64,000 nucleotides of DNA from JBAJNN01 sp036881905. GTDB lineage: Bacteria; Pseudomonadota; Alphaproteobacteria; Rhizobiales; Im1. Below the pieces are notes generated by a model. The model saw only the letters and a program-made list of their open reading frames with translations, was not told the DNA's origin and did not search any database. Shown piece by piece: positions 8,645 through 16,520 of the stretch. The stretch is taken from NCBI GenBank assembly GCA_036881905.1, contig JBAJNN010000008.1, forward strand, positions 1-64,000. The letters are read 5' to 3'. Position numbers and translations under genes: made by a program. Position 1 is the first letter of the stretch. Every line of letters begins with the position of its first letter.

Positions 8645-8750
8645 TGTGTCATGCATTGGTTTTGAAACCTCAAGCGGAACGCGCACATACCGGCAAGGGC
8701 AGCACCTTACGGATGTAGGGGGGCCGAAGCACTGATGATAAGGCGTTAAA

Positions 8751-9182
8751 ATGGCTGATGGAATCGAGGACGTTTGTCTGAAAAGGGGCATGCGGATGAC
8801 CGGACAACGCCGGGTTATCGCGCGGGTCATTACCGATTCGACCGACCACCCCGATGTTGAAGAACTTTACAACCGGGCCTCCGCCATTGACGCGCACATC
8901 TCGGTCGCCACTGTTTACCGCACCGTTAAACTGTTTGAAGAAGCGGGGATTATTGAGCGCCATGATTTCGGCAATGGCCGATCGCGCTACGAGCCGGTGC
9001 GCGATGAACACCATGATCACCTCGTCGATATTAAAAATGGTGATGTGATCGAATTCTACAACGAAGCCATTGAAAAACTTCAGAAAGCGATTGCACATGA
9101 TCATGGATACCGACTGGTCGATCATCGTCTGGAATTATATGGCGTGCCGCTTGCGACGGGAAATAATGGGGAAAAGACCTGA
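8751..9182 (+). CDS. fur: Fur-family metal-responsive transcriptional regulator
   Basis: The 143-residue protein has a winged helix (MTGQRRVIARVI, VATVYRTVKLFEE) and the metal site stretch EHHDHLVDIKNGDVIEF typical of Fur/Mur. It senses Fe(II) or Mn(II) and represses uptake genes as a dimer. In alphaproteobacteria this orthologue often acts as Mur/Fur while Irr and RirA handle much of the iron response. The sequence lacks the Irr hallmarks, so Fur/Mur is preferred. The usual C-terminal CxxC motif is absent, as in many relatives. The iron-type transporter and bacterioferritin in this window are plausible but unproven targets. Confidence 0.9.
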   Translation: MADGIEDVCLKRGMRMTGQRRVIARVITDSTDHPDVEELYNRASAIDAHISVATVYRTVKLFEEAGIIERHDFGNGRSRYEPVRDEHHDHLVDIKNGDVIEFYNEAIEKLQKAIAHDHGYRLVDHRLELYGVPLATGNNGEKT

Positions 9183-9212
9183 TCTTCCGCCACGGCGACA
9201 GCGGAATTGGCA

Positions 9213-10082
9213 ATGATGGGAACCTTGCGTGCCCTGGTGATCGGCGCCGTATTGACGGTGGTGACTCTGCCCTTGATGGTCGTGCAATGGGTGTTGCGCA
9301 AAACCGGCTCCGACCTTGCGTTCAGGCTTCCCTATCTCTATCATCGTGGTGTTGCTTGTTTGATGGGGTTGAAAATCGTGGTGACGGGCAGGCCCGTTCG
9401 CGGCTCCTGTCTGATGGTGGCCAACCATGCCTCCTGGCTTGATATTGTCGTGCTGAGCGCCGTTAAACCGCTTTCTTTCATAGCGAAAGGCGAGGTTGGG
9501 TCATGGCCGGTCTTCGGGAGCCTGGCGCGGCTGCAACGCACCGTTTTCATCGATCGCGGCAACCGCGCGGCAACCGGTCGGTTTAGTGAACGAATACGCG
9601 CGCGCCTCGCTGAGGGCGATACTCTGGTGTTGTTCGCGGAAGGGACATCGAGCGACGGCAACCGGGTTTTGCCATTCAAGAGCGCTCTCATGGGGGCCGC
9701 CGAACCCCGTCAGGGCCACGAGGTTGACGACATCCTGGTTCAACCGGTCACGATCGCTTACACCAATCTGCACGGGCTCCCCATGGGCCGCATGCGGCGC
9801 CCGTCATTTGCCTGGTATGGAGATATGGAACTTGTACCCCATCTGTGGCAGGCTCTCAGCCTTGGCCCTGTCGATGTCAGGGTCGTGTTGCACGAGCCGA
9901 TCGCTCTTGATCGCGGCTTAGACCGCAAGGCGCTCGCAACCCATTGTGAGAAGGCGGTGAGACACGGTTTGGTGCGTGCGCTTGGCGGGCATGCGCCGGA
10001 CGACGCGCTATATCCGGCCCCTGACGCGAATTTGAACCAAAGTGGACGGCAAAACCCTGATCACCGCCATATGGCGGCGTGA
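9213..10082 (+). CDS. plsC: 1-acylglycerol-3-phosphate O-acyltransferase (PlsC family)
   Basis: It acylates lysophosphatidic acid to phosphatidic acid at the inner membrane. Acyltransferase motif I NHASWLD (HxxxxD) follows an N-terminal hydrophobic stretch (residues about 5-30). FIDRGNR and FAEGTSSDG match motifs II and III. The length of about 290 residues is usual for the alphaproteobacterial form in this neighbourhood. Start choice lies between TTG 9207 and ATG 9213 or 9216; none has a strong ribosome binding site. It sits between fur and miaB, an arrangement conserved in the class. The last 40 residues are polar and not conserved in the family. Confidence 0.9.
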   Translation: MMGTLRALVIGAVLTVVTLPLMVVQWVLRKTGSDLAFRLPYLYHRGVACLMGLKIVVTGRPVRGSCLMVANHASWLDIVVLSAVKPLSFIAKGEVGSWPVFGSLARLQRTVFIDRGNRAATGRFSERIRARLAEGDTLVLFAEGTSSDGNRVLPFKSALMGAAEPRQGHEVDDILVQPVTIAYTNLHGLPMGRMRRPSFAWYGDMELVPHLWQALSLGPVDVRVVLHEPIALDRGLDRKALATHCEKAVRHGLVRALGGHAPDDALYPAPDANLNQSGRQNPDHRHMAA

Positions 10083-10127
10083 ATATGAACATGTGGCTCT
10101 GCCCCCGGCGGTGTTGGAGAATGGAAT

Positions 10128-11564
10128 ATGATCGGTTGCGTCGATAAAATCGGCTTGGATTCCTCGGCAATCGGGCGCATGGTGAAAAAGATGGTCATCA
10201 AGACCTATGGTTGTCAGATGAACGTCTATGATTCGGAACGAATGAGCGACATTCTGCTCGCCATGGGGTTTGAAGAGACGGATCGTCCCGAAGAAGCCGG
10301 GCTGGTGATCCTGAACACCTGCCATATCCGCGAGCGGGCGGCGGAAAAGGTTTATTCGGAAATCGGTCGGCTTCGCCTCCACAAACAGGCGCGCGCGGCG
10401 CATGGCGAACGCATGCTGATCGCCGTTGCCGGCTGTGTCGCCCAAGCAGAGGGCGAAGAGATGATTCGCAGAGCACCCGACATCGATCTGGTGTTCGGGC
10501 CGCAAACCTACCACCATCTGCCCAGAATCATGACCCGAACCCTTCAGACTGGAAAGCCGGTGGTCGAAACGCAGTTTCCGGCGGAAAACAAATTTGACTC
10601 TCTTGCTCCGGCCGCGCGCGAACGCACCATTGCGCGCGGTGTCACCGCCTTCGTGACCATTCAGGAAGGCTGCGACAAATTCTGTACCTTTTGCGTGGTA
10701 CCCTATACGCGAGGCGTCGAAGTTTCAAGGCCCGTCACCCGTATTGAGCGCGATATTCGTCACCTTGCCGAGGCGGGCGTTCGCGAGGTGACGCTGCTTG
10801 GTCAGAATGTCAATGCCTATCATGGCGACGGGCCGGATGGTCACGAGTGGTCGCTTGGGCGTCTGCTCGAACATCTCTCGGCGATCGACGGCATCGAGCG
10901 TTTGCGCTACACGACCAGCCATCCTCGCGATATGAATGACGAGCTGATTATGGCCCACGCTCGCAATCACAAGGTCATGCCTTACATCCACCTGCCCGTT
11001 CAGTCGGGATCAGACCGAATTTTGCGGGCGATGAATCGCAAACATACCGTTCGGACCTATCTCGACATTGTCGAGCGTATTCGTTCCGCACGTCCGGATA
11101 TTGCGCTTTCATCGGATTTTATCGTCGGCTTTCCCGGCGAAACCGAGGAAGACTTCCAACAGACCCTTGCGCTTGTCAATGAGGTTGGCTTTGCCCAAGC
11201 CTATTCGTTCAAATACAGCCCCCGCCCCGGCACGCCGGCTGCGGAACATGATCGACAAATCCCCGAACCCGTGAAGAGTGAACGGTTAAGCCGTCTTCAG
11301 GCCATTCTTTCGCAGCACAAACAGGCATTCAACGAAGCGTGCCTCGGGCGCAAAATGACTGTTCTGCTCGAAAAGCCCGGCCGCCACAAGGACCAACTCA
11401 TAGGGCGCTCGCCCTATCTGCAATCGGTTCATCTCACCGGGCATGGCCTTTTCATCGGAGATATGATACGGGTTAAAATCGACGGTGTCGGCACCAACAG
11501 TCTTTCGGCTCAGAGGTCGCACGGGTCGATGCAACCGTCGGCGGGTCCGGTATTGTGTCATTGA
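10128..11564 (+). CDS. miaB: tRNA-2-methylthio-N6-dimethylallyladenosine synthase
   Basis: A radical SAM methylthiotransferase acting on i6A37 of tRNA. The N-terminal domain carries three cluster cysteines (TYGCQMN, LNTCHIRE, VAGCVAQ). The radical SAM motif is EGCDKFCTFCVVPYTRG (CxxxCxxC). The C-terminal part (about 385-450) fits a TRAM RNA-binding domain. GGAG lies about ten bases before the ATG at 10128; a later in-frame ATG (residue 22, before VIKTYGCQMN) is also possible. The stop overlaps the region where phoH begins, indicating co-translation with phoH, ybeY and corC. Confidence 0.95.
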   Translation: MIGCVDKIGLDSSAIGRMVKKMVIKTYGCQMNVYDSERMSDILLAMGFEETDRPEEAGLVILNTCHIRERAAEKVYSEIGRLRLHKQARAAHGERMLIAVAGCVAQAEGEEMIRRAPDIDLVFGPQTYHHLPRIMTRTLQTGKPVVETQFPAENKFDSLAPAARERTIARGVTAFVTIQEGCDKFCTFCVVPYTRGVEVSRPVTRIERDIRHLAEAGVREVTLLGQNVNAYHGDGPDGHEWSLGRLLEHLSAIDGIERLRYTTSHPRDMNDELIMAHARNHKVMPYIHLPVQSGSDRILRAMNRKHTVRTYLDIVERIRSARPDIALSSDFIVGFPGETEEDFQQTLALVNEVGFAQAYSFKYSPRPGTPAAEHDRQIPEPVKSERLSRLQAILSQHKQAFNEACLGRKMTVLLEKPGRHKDQLIGRSPYLQSVHLTGHGLFIGDMIRVKIDGVGTNSLSAQRSHGSMQPSAGPVLCH

Positions 11565-11581
11565 GGAGGTTAAAAGGGACA

Positions 11582-12661
11582 TTGAGCCCGGCGCAGAGCT
11601 GTAGCAAGGCTATGCCATCGAAACCGGCGAAACAGGATGTGTTGATTGTAACCTTTGAGGACAATCGGCTTTTATCGGCCCTGTTTGGCCATCATGACGA
11701 GCAATTGCGCCTGATCGAAGACCGCCTGGCCATAAAGGCCACGCCACGCGGCAACAGAGTCGCCTTGCGGGGAATGAGGCAGGATTGCGAAATGGCGCGA
11801 GAGATTCTGGGAACCCTCTATGATCGTCTAGAACGTGGTCTTGGGGTCGATTATAGCGAGATCGAAGGGCAGATCAAACTGGCTCATGCCCGCGCCAACG
11901 GCAAAACCGAGCCCGATGTCCATATCCGCACGAAACGCAGGCTCGTCACAGCGCGCACCCACACCCAAGCCCTCTATATTCAGGCGCTCAAAACCAGCCA
12001 ACTCATATTCGGTATCGGACCCGCGGGAACAGGGAAAACCTACCTCGCCGTCGCCAGCGCCGCAGCGGCGCTGGCGAATGGGGAAATAGACCGGATCATT
12101 CTGTCGCGCCCAGCAGTGGAGGCCGGCGAGACTCTGGGGTTCCTGCCGGGTGACATGAAAGAAAAAGTCGATCCCTATTTACGGCCGCTTTATGATGCGC
12201 TTTACGACACCATGCCCGGCAATCTTGTGGCGCGCGGTCTGGCGGAGGGGACCATTGAAATCGCTCCGCTCGCTTTCATGCGCGGGCGCACCTTGTCGTC
12301 AGCTTTCGTCATTTTGGATGAAGCGCAAAACACCACATCGCGACAGATGAAAATGTTTTTGACCCGTTTTGGCGAGGGAAGCCGCATGGTGGTAAACGGC
12401 GATCCAAGCCAGATTGATCTCCCCGCAGGCGAGGTCTGCGGGCTAAGGCAAGCAACCCGCCTGCTTGACGGCGTCAAGGGCACATCCCACATTGTTTTCG
12501 GCAAGGCCGATATCATACGCCATCCCCTCGTGGCCAGTATTGTGGAGGCCTATGATCAGGCAGAGTTCGGATTGCAAAAGCTGAATTCCGACACTGAAGT
12601 CGATCATGCCGAAAGCGTCGCCCCCTCTGTCAGGACAAATACCGCAAATGGTGAATCTTGA
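11582..12661 (+). CDS. phoH: PhoH-family ATPase (YbeZ type)
   Basis: A P-loop protein with Walker A GPAGTGKTYLA and Walker B VILDEAQNTT, followed by GDPSQIDLP, the PhoH signature. YbeZ partners with YbeY in RNA maturation and is thought to be a helicase-like ATPase. Start uncertain: a frame opens at GTG 11555 inside miaB, but AGGAGG at 11564-11569 points to the TTG at 11582 or the ATG at 11612. An N-terminal KH-like segment (RLAIKATPRGNRVALRG) precedes the ATPase domain. The ybeY start lies inside its last codons, so the pair is translationally coupled. Confidence 0.92.
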   Translation: MSPAQSCSKAMPSKPAKQDVLIVTFEDNRLLSALFGHHDEQLRLIEDRLAIKATPRGNRVALRGMRQDCEMAREILGTLYDRLERGLGVDYSEIEGQIKLAHARANGKTEPDVHIRTKRRLVTARTHTQALYIQALKTSQLIFGIGPAGTGKTYLAVASAAAALANGEIDRIILSRPAVEAGETLGFLPGDMKEKVDPYLRPLYDALYDTMPGNLVARGLAEGTIEIAPLAFMRGRTLSSAFVILDEAQNTTSRQMKMFLTRFGEGSRMVVNGDPSQIDLPAGEVCGLRQATRLLDGVKGTSHIVFGKADIIRHPLVASIVEAYDQAEFGLQKLNSDTEVDHAESVAPSVRTNTANGES

Positions 12662-13130
12662 GATTCTTTTCGAGAATGACGGCTGGGCACCGGTTCGCGC
12701 ATTCGACAGCATGGCGCGACGAGCGGTGATGGCGGCGTTGGAGGTCGCAGGGATAGGCAATAATTACCTGACGGAATTATGCGTACGCCTGACCGGCAAT
12801 GACGAAATGGCTGCGCTGAACCGGACCTGGCGCAACAAGGACGGCGCGACCAATGTTTTGGCCTTTCCGGCCACGGACGGCCCGCTTGTCGCGGATGCGC
12901 CATGGCTTTTGGGCGATGTCATACTGGCCTTTCGCGTCGTCGCCGGCGAGGCTCAAAGCCAAGGCAAATCCCTGGTTGCGCACACATGCCACCTCATTAT
13001 ACACGCAACATTGCATCTTCTGGGCCACGATCACGAAAATCGCCGCTCGGCCGATATTATGGAAGCGCTTGAAATTGCGGCCCTTGCGACTATCGGATTG
13101 CCGAACCCTTATGAAAGGTTCCCTGCATAA
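12648..13130 (+). CDS. ybeY: Endoribonuclease / rRNA maturation factor YbeY
   Basis: A metal-dependent RNase involved in 16S rRNA 3' end maturation and ribosome quality control. The zinc site H-x3-H-x5-H is visible as HATLHLLGHDH near residue 119 and is followed by ENRR. The preceding LNRTWRNKDGATNVLAFP matches the family. I prefer the ATG at 12648 (MVNLEILF), which overlaps the phoH stop, over the ATG at 12606 that would overlap phoH by 56 bases. The C-terminal end IGLPNPY is common in alphaproteobacterial members. Confidence 0.92.
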   Translation: MVNLEILFENDGWAPVRAFDSMARRAVMAALEVAGIGNNYLTELCVRLTGNDEMAALNRTWRNKDGATNVLAFPATDGPLVADAPWLLGDVILAFRVVAGEAQSQGKSLVAHTCHLIIHATLHLLGHDHENRRSADIMEALEIAALATIGLPNPYERFPA

Positions 13131-13170
13131 GGTGATCGAAACGGGCAGCTTGGCCCGAAACTGACCGGTT

Positions 13171-14220
13171 ATGGACGACGACCCTCAATCTAGTCGAAAA
13201 ATCCCCTTCGCTCACCCCCTGCTTGCGGGCGGTGCGAGACGCCATGATGGTGAGGTCACCAATCCCCTTCATGTCTGGGAGCGGATTCGCGCCTTGTTCA
13301 ATCATTCGAGAACGCTCGGCCTTCAGCACAGTCTAGAAGGCATGATCGAAGGGCATGAACAGAGCGACATTTTTGCGGAATTGACGCCGCAGGCGCGCTT
13401 GATGCTCCTCAACATTGTGAAGTTTTCCCGCTGTCGCATCGATGACGTCATGGTGCCGCGCGCGGATATTATCGCCATTGACGAGGCGTGTTCGCTGGGT
13501 GAACTCTTAAGCCGGTTCGCGCAGGCCAATCACTCCCGCCTGCCGGTTTATCGCAAGACGCTCGATGAGCCGATCGGTATGACCCATATCAAGGATTTGA
13601 CGTGTTGGCTCGCCGCGAGGACTTCAAAGCCTAAGAGCGATTATGACGTCAGCAGGGACGGTGGGACGAGCGCTCGACAAACATCCCTACCCGCCGATCC
13701 TTCACTAAAGACATCGATCGGACAGGCTGGGCTGGTGCGCGAGGTCCTGTTTGTGCCGCCCTCCATGGCGGCCGCGGATTTGCTGGTGAAAATGCAGTCC
13801 ACACACAACCACATGGCCATTGTCGTCGATGAATATGGTGGTACGGACGGGCTGGTCTCGATCGAGAATCTAGTGGAGGAGATTGTCGGCGACATTGCCG
13901 ATGAGCATGATGAAGACGGTCCAATGATCCGTGGCGGGGAAAATGGCGTTTATATCGCGGAAGCCCGCGCGCCGATTGAGGAGCTGGAAGCGCTTTTAAA
14001 GGTCGATCTGCTCTGCGATGACGATGAGGAAGACACCGATACTCTAGGCGGCCTGATCTTCTCGATGCTAGGCCGGGTCCCGGTTCGCGGCGAGCTGATC
14101 CACCATGAAAGTGGCGTCGAATTCGAGGTGCTTAAGGGCGATCCGCGCCGGCTGAAGACAATCCGGATTCATACCAAGGCGCCGCTTACAATCATACCAC
14201 CGCAGCCGGAACGGAGCTGA
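13171..14220 (+). CDS. corC: CBS-domain transporter-associated protein, CorC/HlyC type
   Basis: A cytosolic protein with two CBS domains (about 90-150 and 185-245) that bind adenine nucleotides. A C-terminal CorC_HlyC domain (about 260-345, LGGLIFSMLGRVPVRGE) follows. The family modulates magnesium/cobalt efflux. Conserved words include DVMVPRADI, HSRLPVY and VVDEYGGTDGLVSIE. A low-complexity insert of about 30 residues (KPKSDYDVSRDGGTSAR) separates the two CBS motifs. It is the last gene of the tsaB-corC run. Apolipoprotein N-acyltransferase (lnt), which normally follows, is not present; degraded DNA follows instead. Confidence 0.92.
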   Translation: MDDDPQSSRKIPFAHPLLAGGARRHDGEVTNPLHVWERIRALFNHSRTLGLQHSLEGMIEGHEQSDIFAELTPQARLMLLNIVKFSRCRIDDVMVPRADIIAIDEACSLGELLSRFAQANHSRLPVYRKTLDEPIGMTHIKDLTCWLAARTSKPKSDYDVSRDGGTSARQTSLPADPSLKTSIGQAGLVREVLFVPPSMAAADLLVKMQSTHNHMAIVVDEYGGTDGLVSIENLVEEIVGDIADEHDEDGPMIRGGENGVYIAEARAPIEELEALLKVDLLCDDDEEDTDTLGGLIFSMLGRVPVRGELIHHESGVEFEVLKGDPRRLKTIRIHTKAPLTIIPPQPERS

Positions 14221-14255
14221 TGTGCTTCACCAACAATTGGCCTCATATCGCCGGT

Positions 14256-14323
14256 GGCGCGACAATAGCCTTAAATAACGTGAAAACACGTTCCCTCGTA
14301 TGGGCCAGACGGGATTTGAGTGT
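14256..14323 (-). pseudogene. Degraded second copy of the glnE 3' end
   Basis: About 68 bases match the 3' end of the intact glnE at 19570-19640 in the same orientation, with roughly one mismatch in six by eye. The shared stretches include GCGACAATA, GAAAACACGTTCC, TCGTAT, GGCCAG and CGGGATT. On the minus strand this corresponds to the last two dozen residues of GlnE (around LADTKERVFALFENIVA). There is no upstream glnE sequence. The relic and the real glnE end flank the iron transporter genes. Confidence 0.7.
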
Positions 14324-14344
14324 CGCCCAACCGCGACCGTCACG

Positions 14345-14443
14345 CGAGCTTGCCAAGCGATAGCCACGGATCGACAAGATCATGCGGCCAAAATAAAGAG
14401 CTTAAGAGCGCCGGTTCGATTCAATCGGATCGAACGGCGCTCT
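14345..14443 (+). repeat. Dispersed hairpin repeat, copy 1
   Basis: About 99 bases beginning CGAGCTTGCCAAGCGA, with CATGCGGCCAAAATAAAGAG in the middle and ending in a long hairpin. The hairpin arms are AGAGCGCCGGTTCGAT and GATCGAACGGCGCTCT, with one bulged G. A second copy of the same length lies in opposite orientation at 38485-38582. No reading frame spans it. It looks like a short palindromic repeat family of the REP or MITE kind. Confidence 0.8.
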
Positions 14444-14491
14444 GTATCTTGTTGTTTAAGAAGGCTAAAAACCGCATGATCGGGTGCCAGG

Positions 14492-14710
14492 TTAAAAAAT
14501 GGTGCTCACTGCCCCCTTTTCCACATTCCGGTCGACCCAGCGCGGCGCCTCCGCGTGCACCGAGCACAAGACCAAGGGAGTGGTCGAGATGGATTTACCC
14601 GCCCCGGCTTCGCCGGTAAAGGCTGTGAGACCAGCTCCAAGCGTCATATCCAGTCGCTCGGCGAGTACGGTATTCCTAATTGAGATGAAATCAGCATAGA
14701 GCTTTCTCAC
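14492..14710 (-). pseudogene. recN N-terminal fragment
   Basis: The frame encodes 72 residues resembling the start of the DNA repair ATPase RecN. FISIRNTVLAERLDMTLG fits the first strands, GLTAFTGEAGAGKSI carries the Walker A with the GExGAGKS form typical of RecN, and the rest resembles LGLALGxRAE...VRxGAExAxVxAxF. It stops after about 70 of the usual 550 residues. There is no Walker B or coiled coil, so it cannot be functional. A complete recN should be elsewhere in the genome, normally near bamD and ligA. Confidence 0.75.
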
Positions 14711-14960
14711 CTACCAGAGGCAGCACTGGACAGTTAAAGACAGCCAAGGCGGACATATCCGCATAAATATCATCCAGGTGGCAACATTTAGCGAATATTT
14801 ATTGTGTCGTGCGACAGGGAATTTTCATCTGAAAGCTCAAGAATGGAATGAACGGGTCTATAGTTCGGTTCACGAAGGACCAGAATCATATGGCAAGCTT
14901 ACGTGATTAATGATCAGCTAAAAATTCGTTGTCTTGCCCCGAAAAGTTATTTTAGCTGTC

Positions 14961-14989
14961 TTGACAGCCCGTTTATTGTGCGTCATGTT
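14961..14989 (+). promoter_or_regulatory. Possible promoter of the iron-type ABC operon
   Basis: A perfect TTGACA at 14961-14966 is followed after 17 bases by CATGTT at 14984-14989, a weak -10. It lies 35 bases before the start codon at 15024. No clear Fur box was recognised. Confidence 0.3.
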
Positions 14990-15023
14990 GGAATAGAGGC
15001 AACGTAAATTGGGAGAAAGTAAA

Positions 15024-16388
15024 ATGTCGAAAAGAGTTCAGAGAATGGTTCGTCGTCTGGGGGTAGGGGTTGCCGCCGCGGCATCGTTATTGGCGCTGTC
15101 GGCCGTGCAGGCGTATGCCGCCGGGGGCAAGTTGGTCATCGTGACGTCATATCCGCCTGATTTGACCGATGTCTTCAAGGCGGCCTTTCACGAGAAGCAC
15201 CCTGCCATAACGCTCGAAGTGTTGAACAAGGGAACATCTTCGGGCGTCCAATACCTGATTGAGACGGCGCGGAACAATCAGTCGGACCTGTTCTGGGCAT
15301 CGGCGCCGGACGCGTTTGAAGTGCTCAAGGTCAACGATCTGCTTTCGCGCTACATTTCGCCCATCGGGAATATCGCGTCCGACGTCAATGGTTATCCCAT
15401 TAATGACCCCGACGGTTATTATTCCGGTTTCGCCGTGTCGGGCTATGGATTCATGTGGAATGACCGCTACATGGACGCCTATAATCTTCCCATACCGAGA
15501 GAGTGGGGAGACCTTGAAAAGCCCGTCTATCACGGGCATATCGGCCTTTCCGCGCCGTCGCGTTCCGGCACGACTCACCTGACGATCGAAACGATCCTTC
15601 AAGGTCAGGGGTGGAAGCGGGGCTGGGAAACCCTCAAATATATCGGCGGTAACGCCAAAATCATTACCGAGCGCAGTTTTGGCGTGCCCGATGGCGTCAA
15701 CAGCGGTGATTTCGGTTTAGGGCTCGTCATTGATTTCTTTGGATTTTCGTCAAAAGCATCCGGATTCCCGGTGGCGTTCCGCTACCCAAGCGTAACCGCG
15801 CTTGTGCCGGCGAATATCGGCGTCGTCGCCAATGCGCCGCATGAGAAATCGGCCCACGAATTCATTGACTTTCTGCTTTCGGATACGGGCCAGAAATTGC
15901 TTTTCAATCCGAAGATCATGCGTCTTCCGGTCAATAAGGCGGCTTATGAAAACGCCCCGAAAGGGCTGCCGAATCCGTTCAATGGAAGCATCAAGCCTGA
16001 GGTCAAGTTTGATACCGACATCTCCAAGCGGCGCTATAATGTGGTGAATTCGCTGTTCGACGTGATGATCACCTATCGTCTCGATGAGTTGCAAACCGCG
16101 ACGGCGGCTATCGAGAAGGCTGAAGCCGCTCTTGCGGAAAATAAAAACCCGAAGCCCGAGGCTTTGAAATTGCTTGAAGAGGCGAAGGCTTTGCTTCGTA
16201 AACTTCCCGTTGACGAGGCCGGAGCGCTCGACCCGGATTTCAACGCCATATTCAAGACCAAGCGCAAGAAAAAAAGCGTCAAGGTCAAAGGTCGCCAGGC
16301 TGAGATCGAGCAGAAATGGGACGCTCAAATCGTCAAAAACTATCGGGATGCGGCTGAACTTGCAAATAAGGCGCGTATGATGCTTTGA
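15024..16388 (+). CDS. ABC transporter periplasmic substrate-binding protein (ferric iron/FbpA-like family)
   Basis: The protein has a signal peptide (basic start SKRVQRMVRRLG, hydrophobic core, cleavage near AVQAYAAGG). An FbpA/SfuA-type binding fold follows (KLVIVTSYPPDL..VFKAAF, FWASAPDAFEV, SGYGFMWNDRYM). GGGAGAAAG precedes the ATG at 15024. About 450 residues is long for FbpA (about 340): the last 110 residues are lysine/alanine/glutamate-rich and probably helical. Substrate is uncertain: ferric iron is suggested by the permease and ATPase families, but organophosphates or polyamines cannot be excluded. A hairpin between this gene and the permease would allow more binding protein than permease. 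Confidence 0.85.
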   Translation: MSKRVQRMVRRLGVGVAAAASLLALSAVQAYAAGGKLVIVTSYPPDLTDVFKAAFHEKHPAITLEVLNKGTSSGVQYLIETARNNQSDLFWASAPDAFEVLKVNDLLSRYISPIGNIASDVNGYPINDPDGYYSGFAVSGYGFMWNDRYMDAYNLPIPREWGDLEKPVYHGHIGLSAPSRSGTTHLTIETILQGQGWKRGWETLKYIGGNAKIITERSFGVPDGVNSGDFGLGLVIDFFGFSSKASGFPVAFRYPSVTALVPANIGVVANAPHEKSAHEFIDFLLSDTGQKLLFNPKIMRLPVNKAAYENAPKGLPNPFNGSIKPEVKFDTDISKRRYNVVNSLFDVMITYRLDELQTATAAIEKAEAALAENKNPKPEALKLLEEAKALLRKLPVDEAGALDPDFNAIFKTKRKKKSVKVKGRQAEIEQKWDAQIVKNYRDAAELANKARMML

Positions 16389-16460
16389 CCCGCCGGCATC
16401 GTATATCGGAGGCGTCCGGCGGGAGGACGACAGGTGCCGTTGGGCACAGATGACCTTCCC

Positions 16461-16487
16461 CGCCAGAGACCTCCTGTCTCTGGCGGT
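16461..16487 (+). terminator. Intercistronic hairpin between binding protein and permease
   Basis: The arms CCGCCAGAGAC and GTCTCTGGCGG pair perfectly over 11 bases around a CTCCT loop, followed by a pyrimidine stretch TTCCCTTTCTT. It stands 70 bases after the binding-protein stop and 34 before the permease start. This placement usually gives partial termination or mRNA stabilisation, raising binding protein over permease. Confidence 0.7.
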
Positions 16488-16520
16488 TCCCTTTCTTGAG
16501 CGGCATGGGGATATCCGAAT

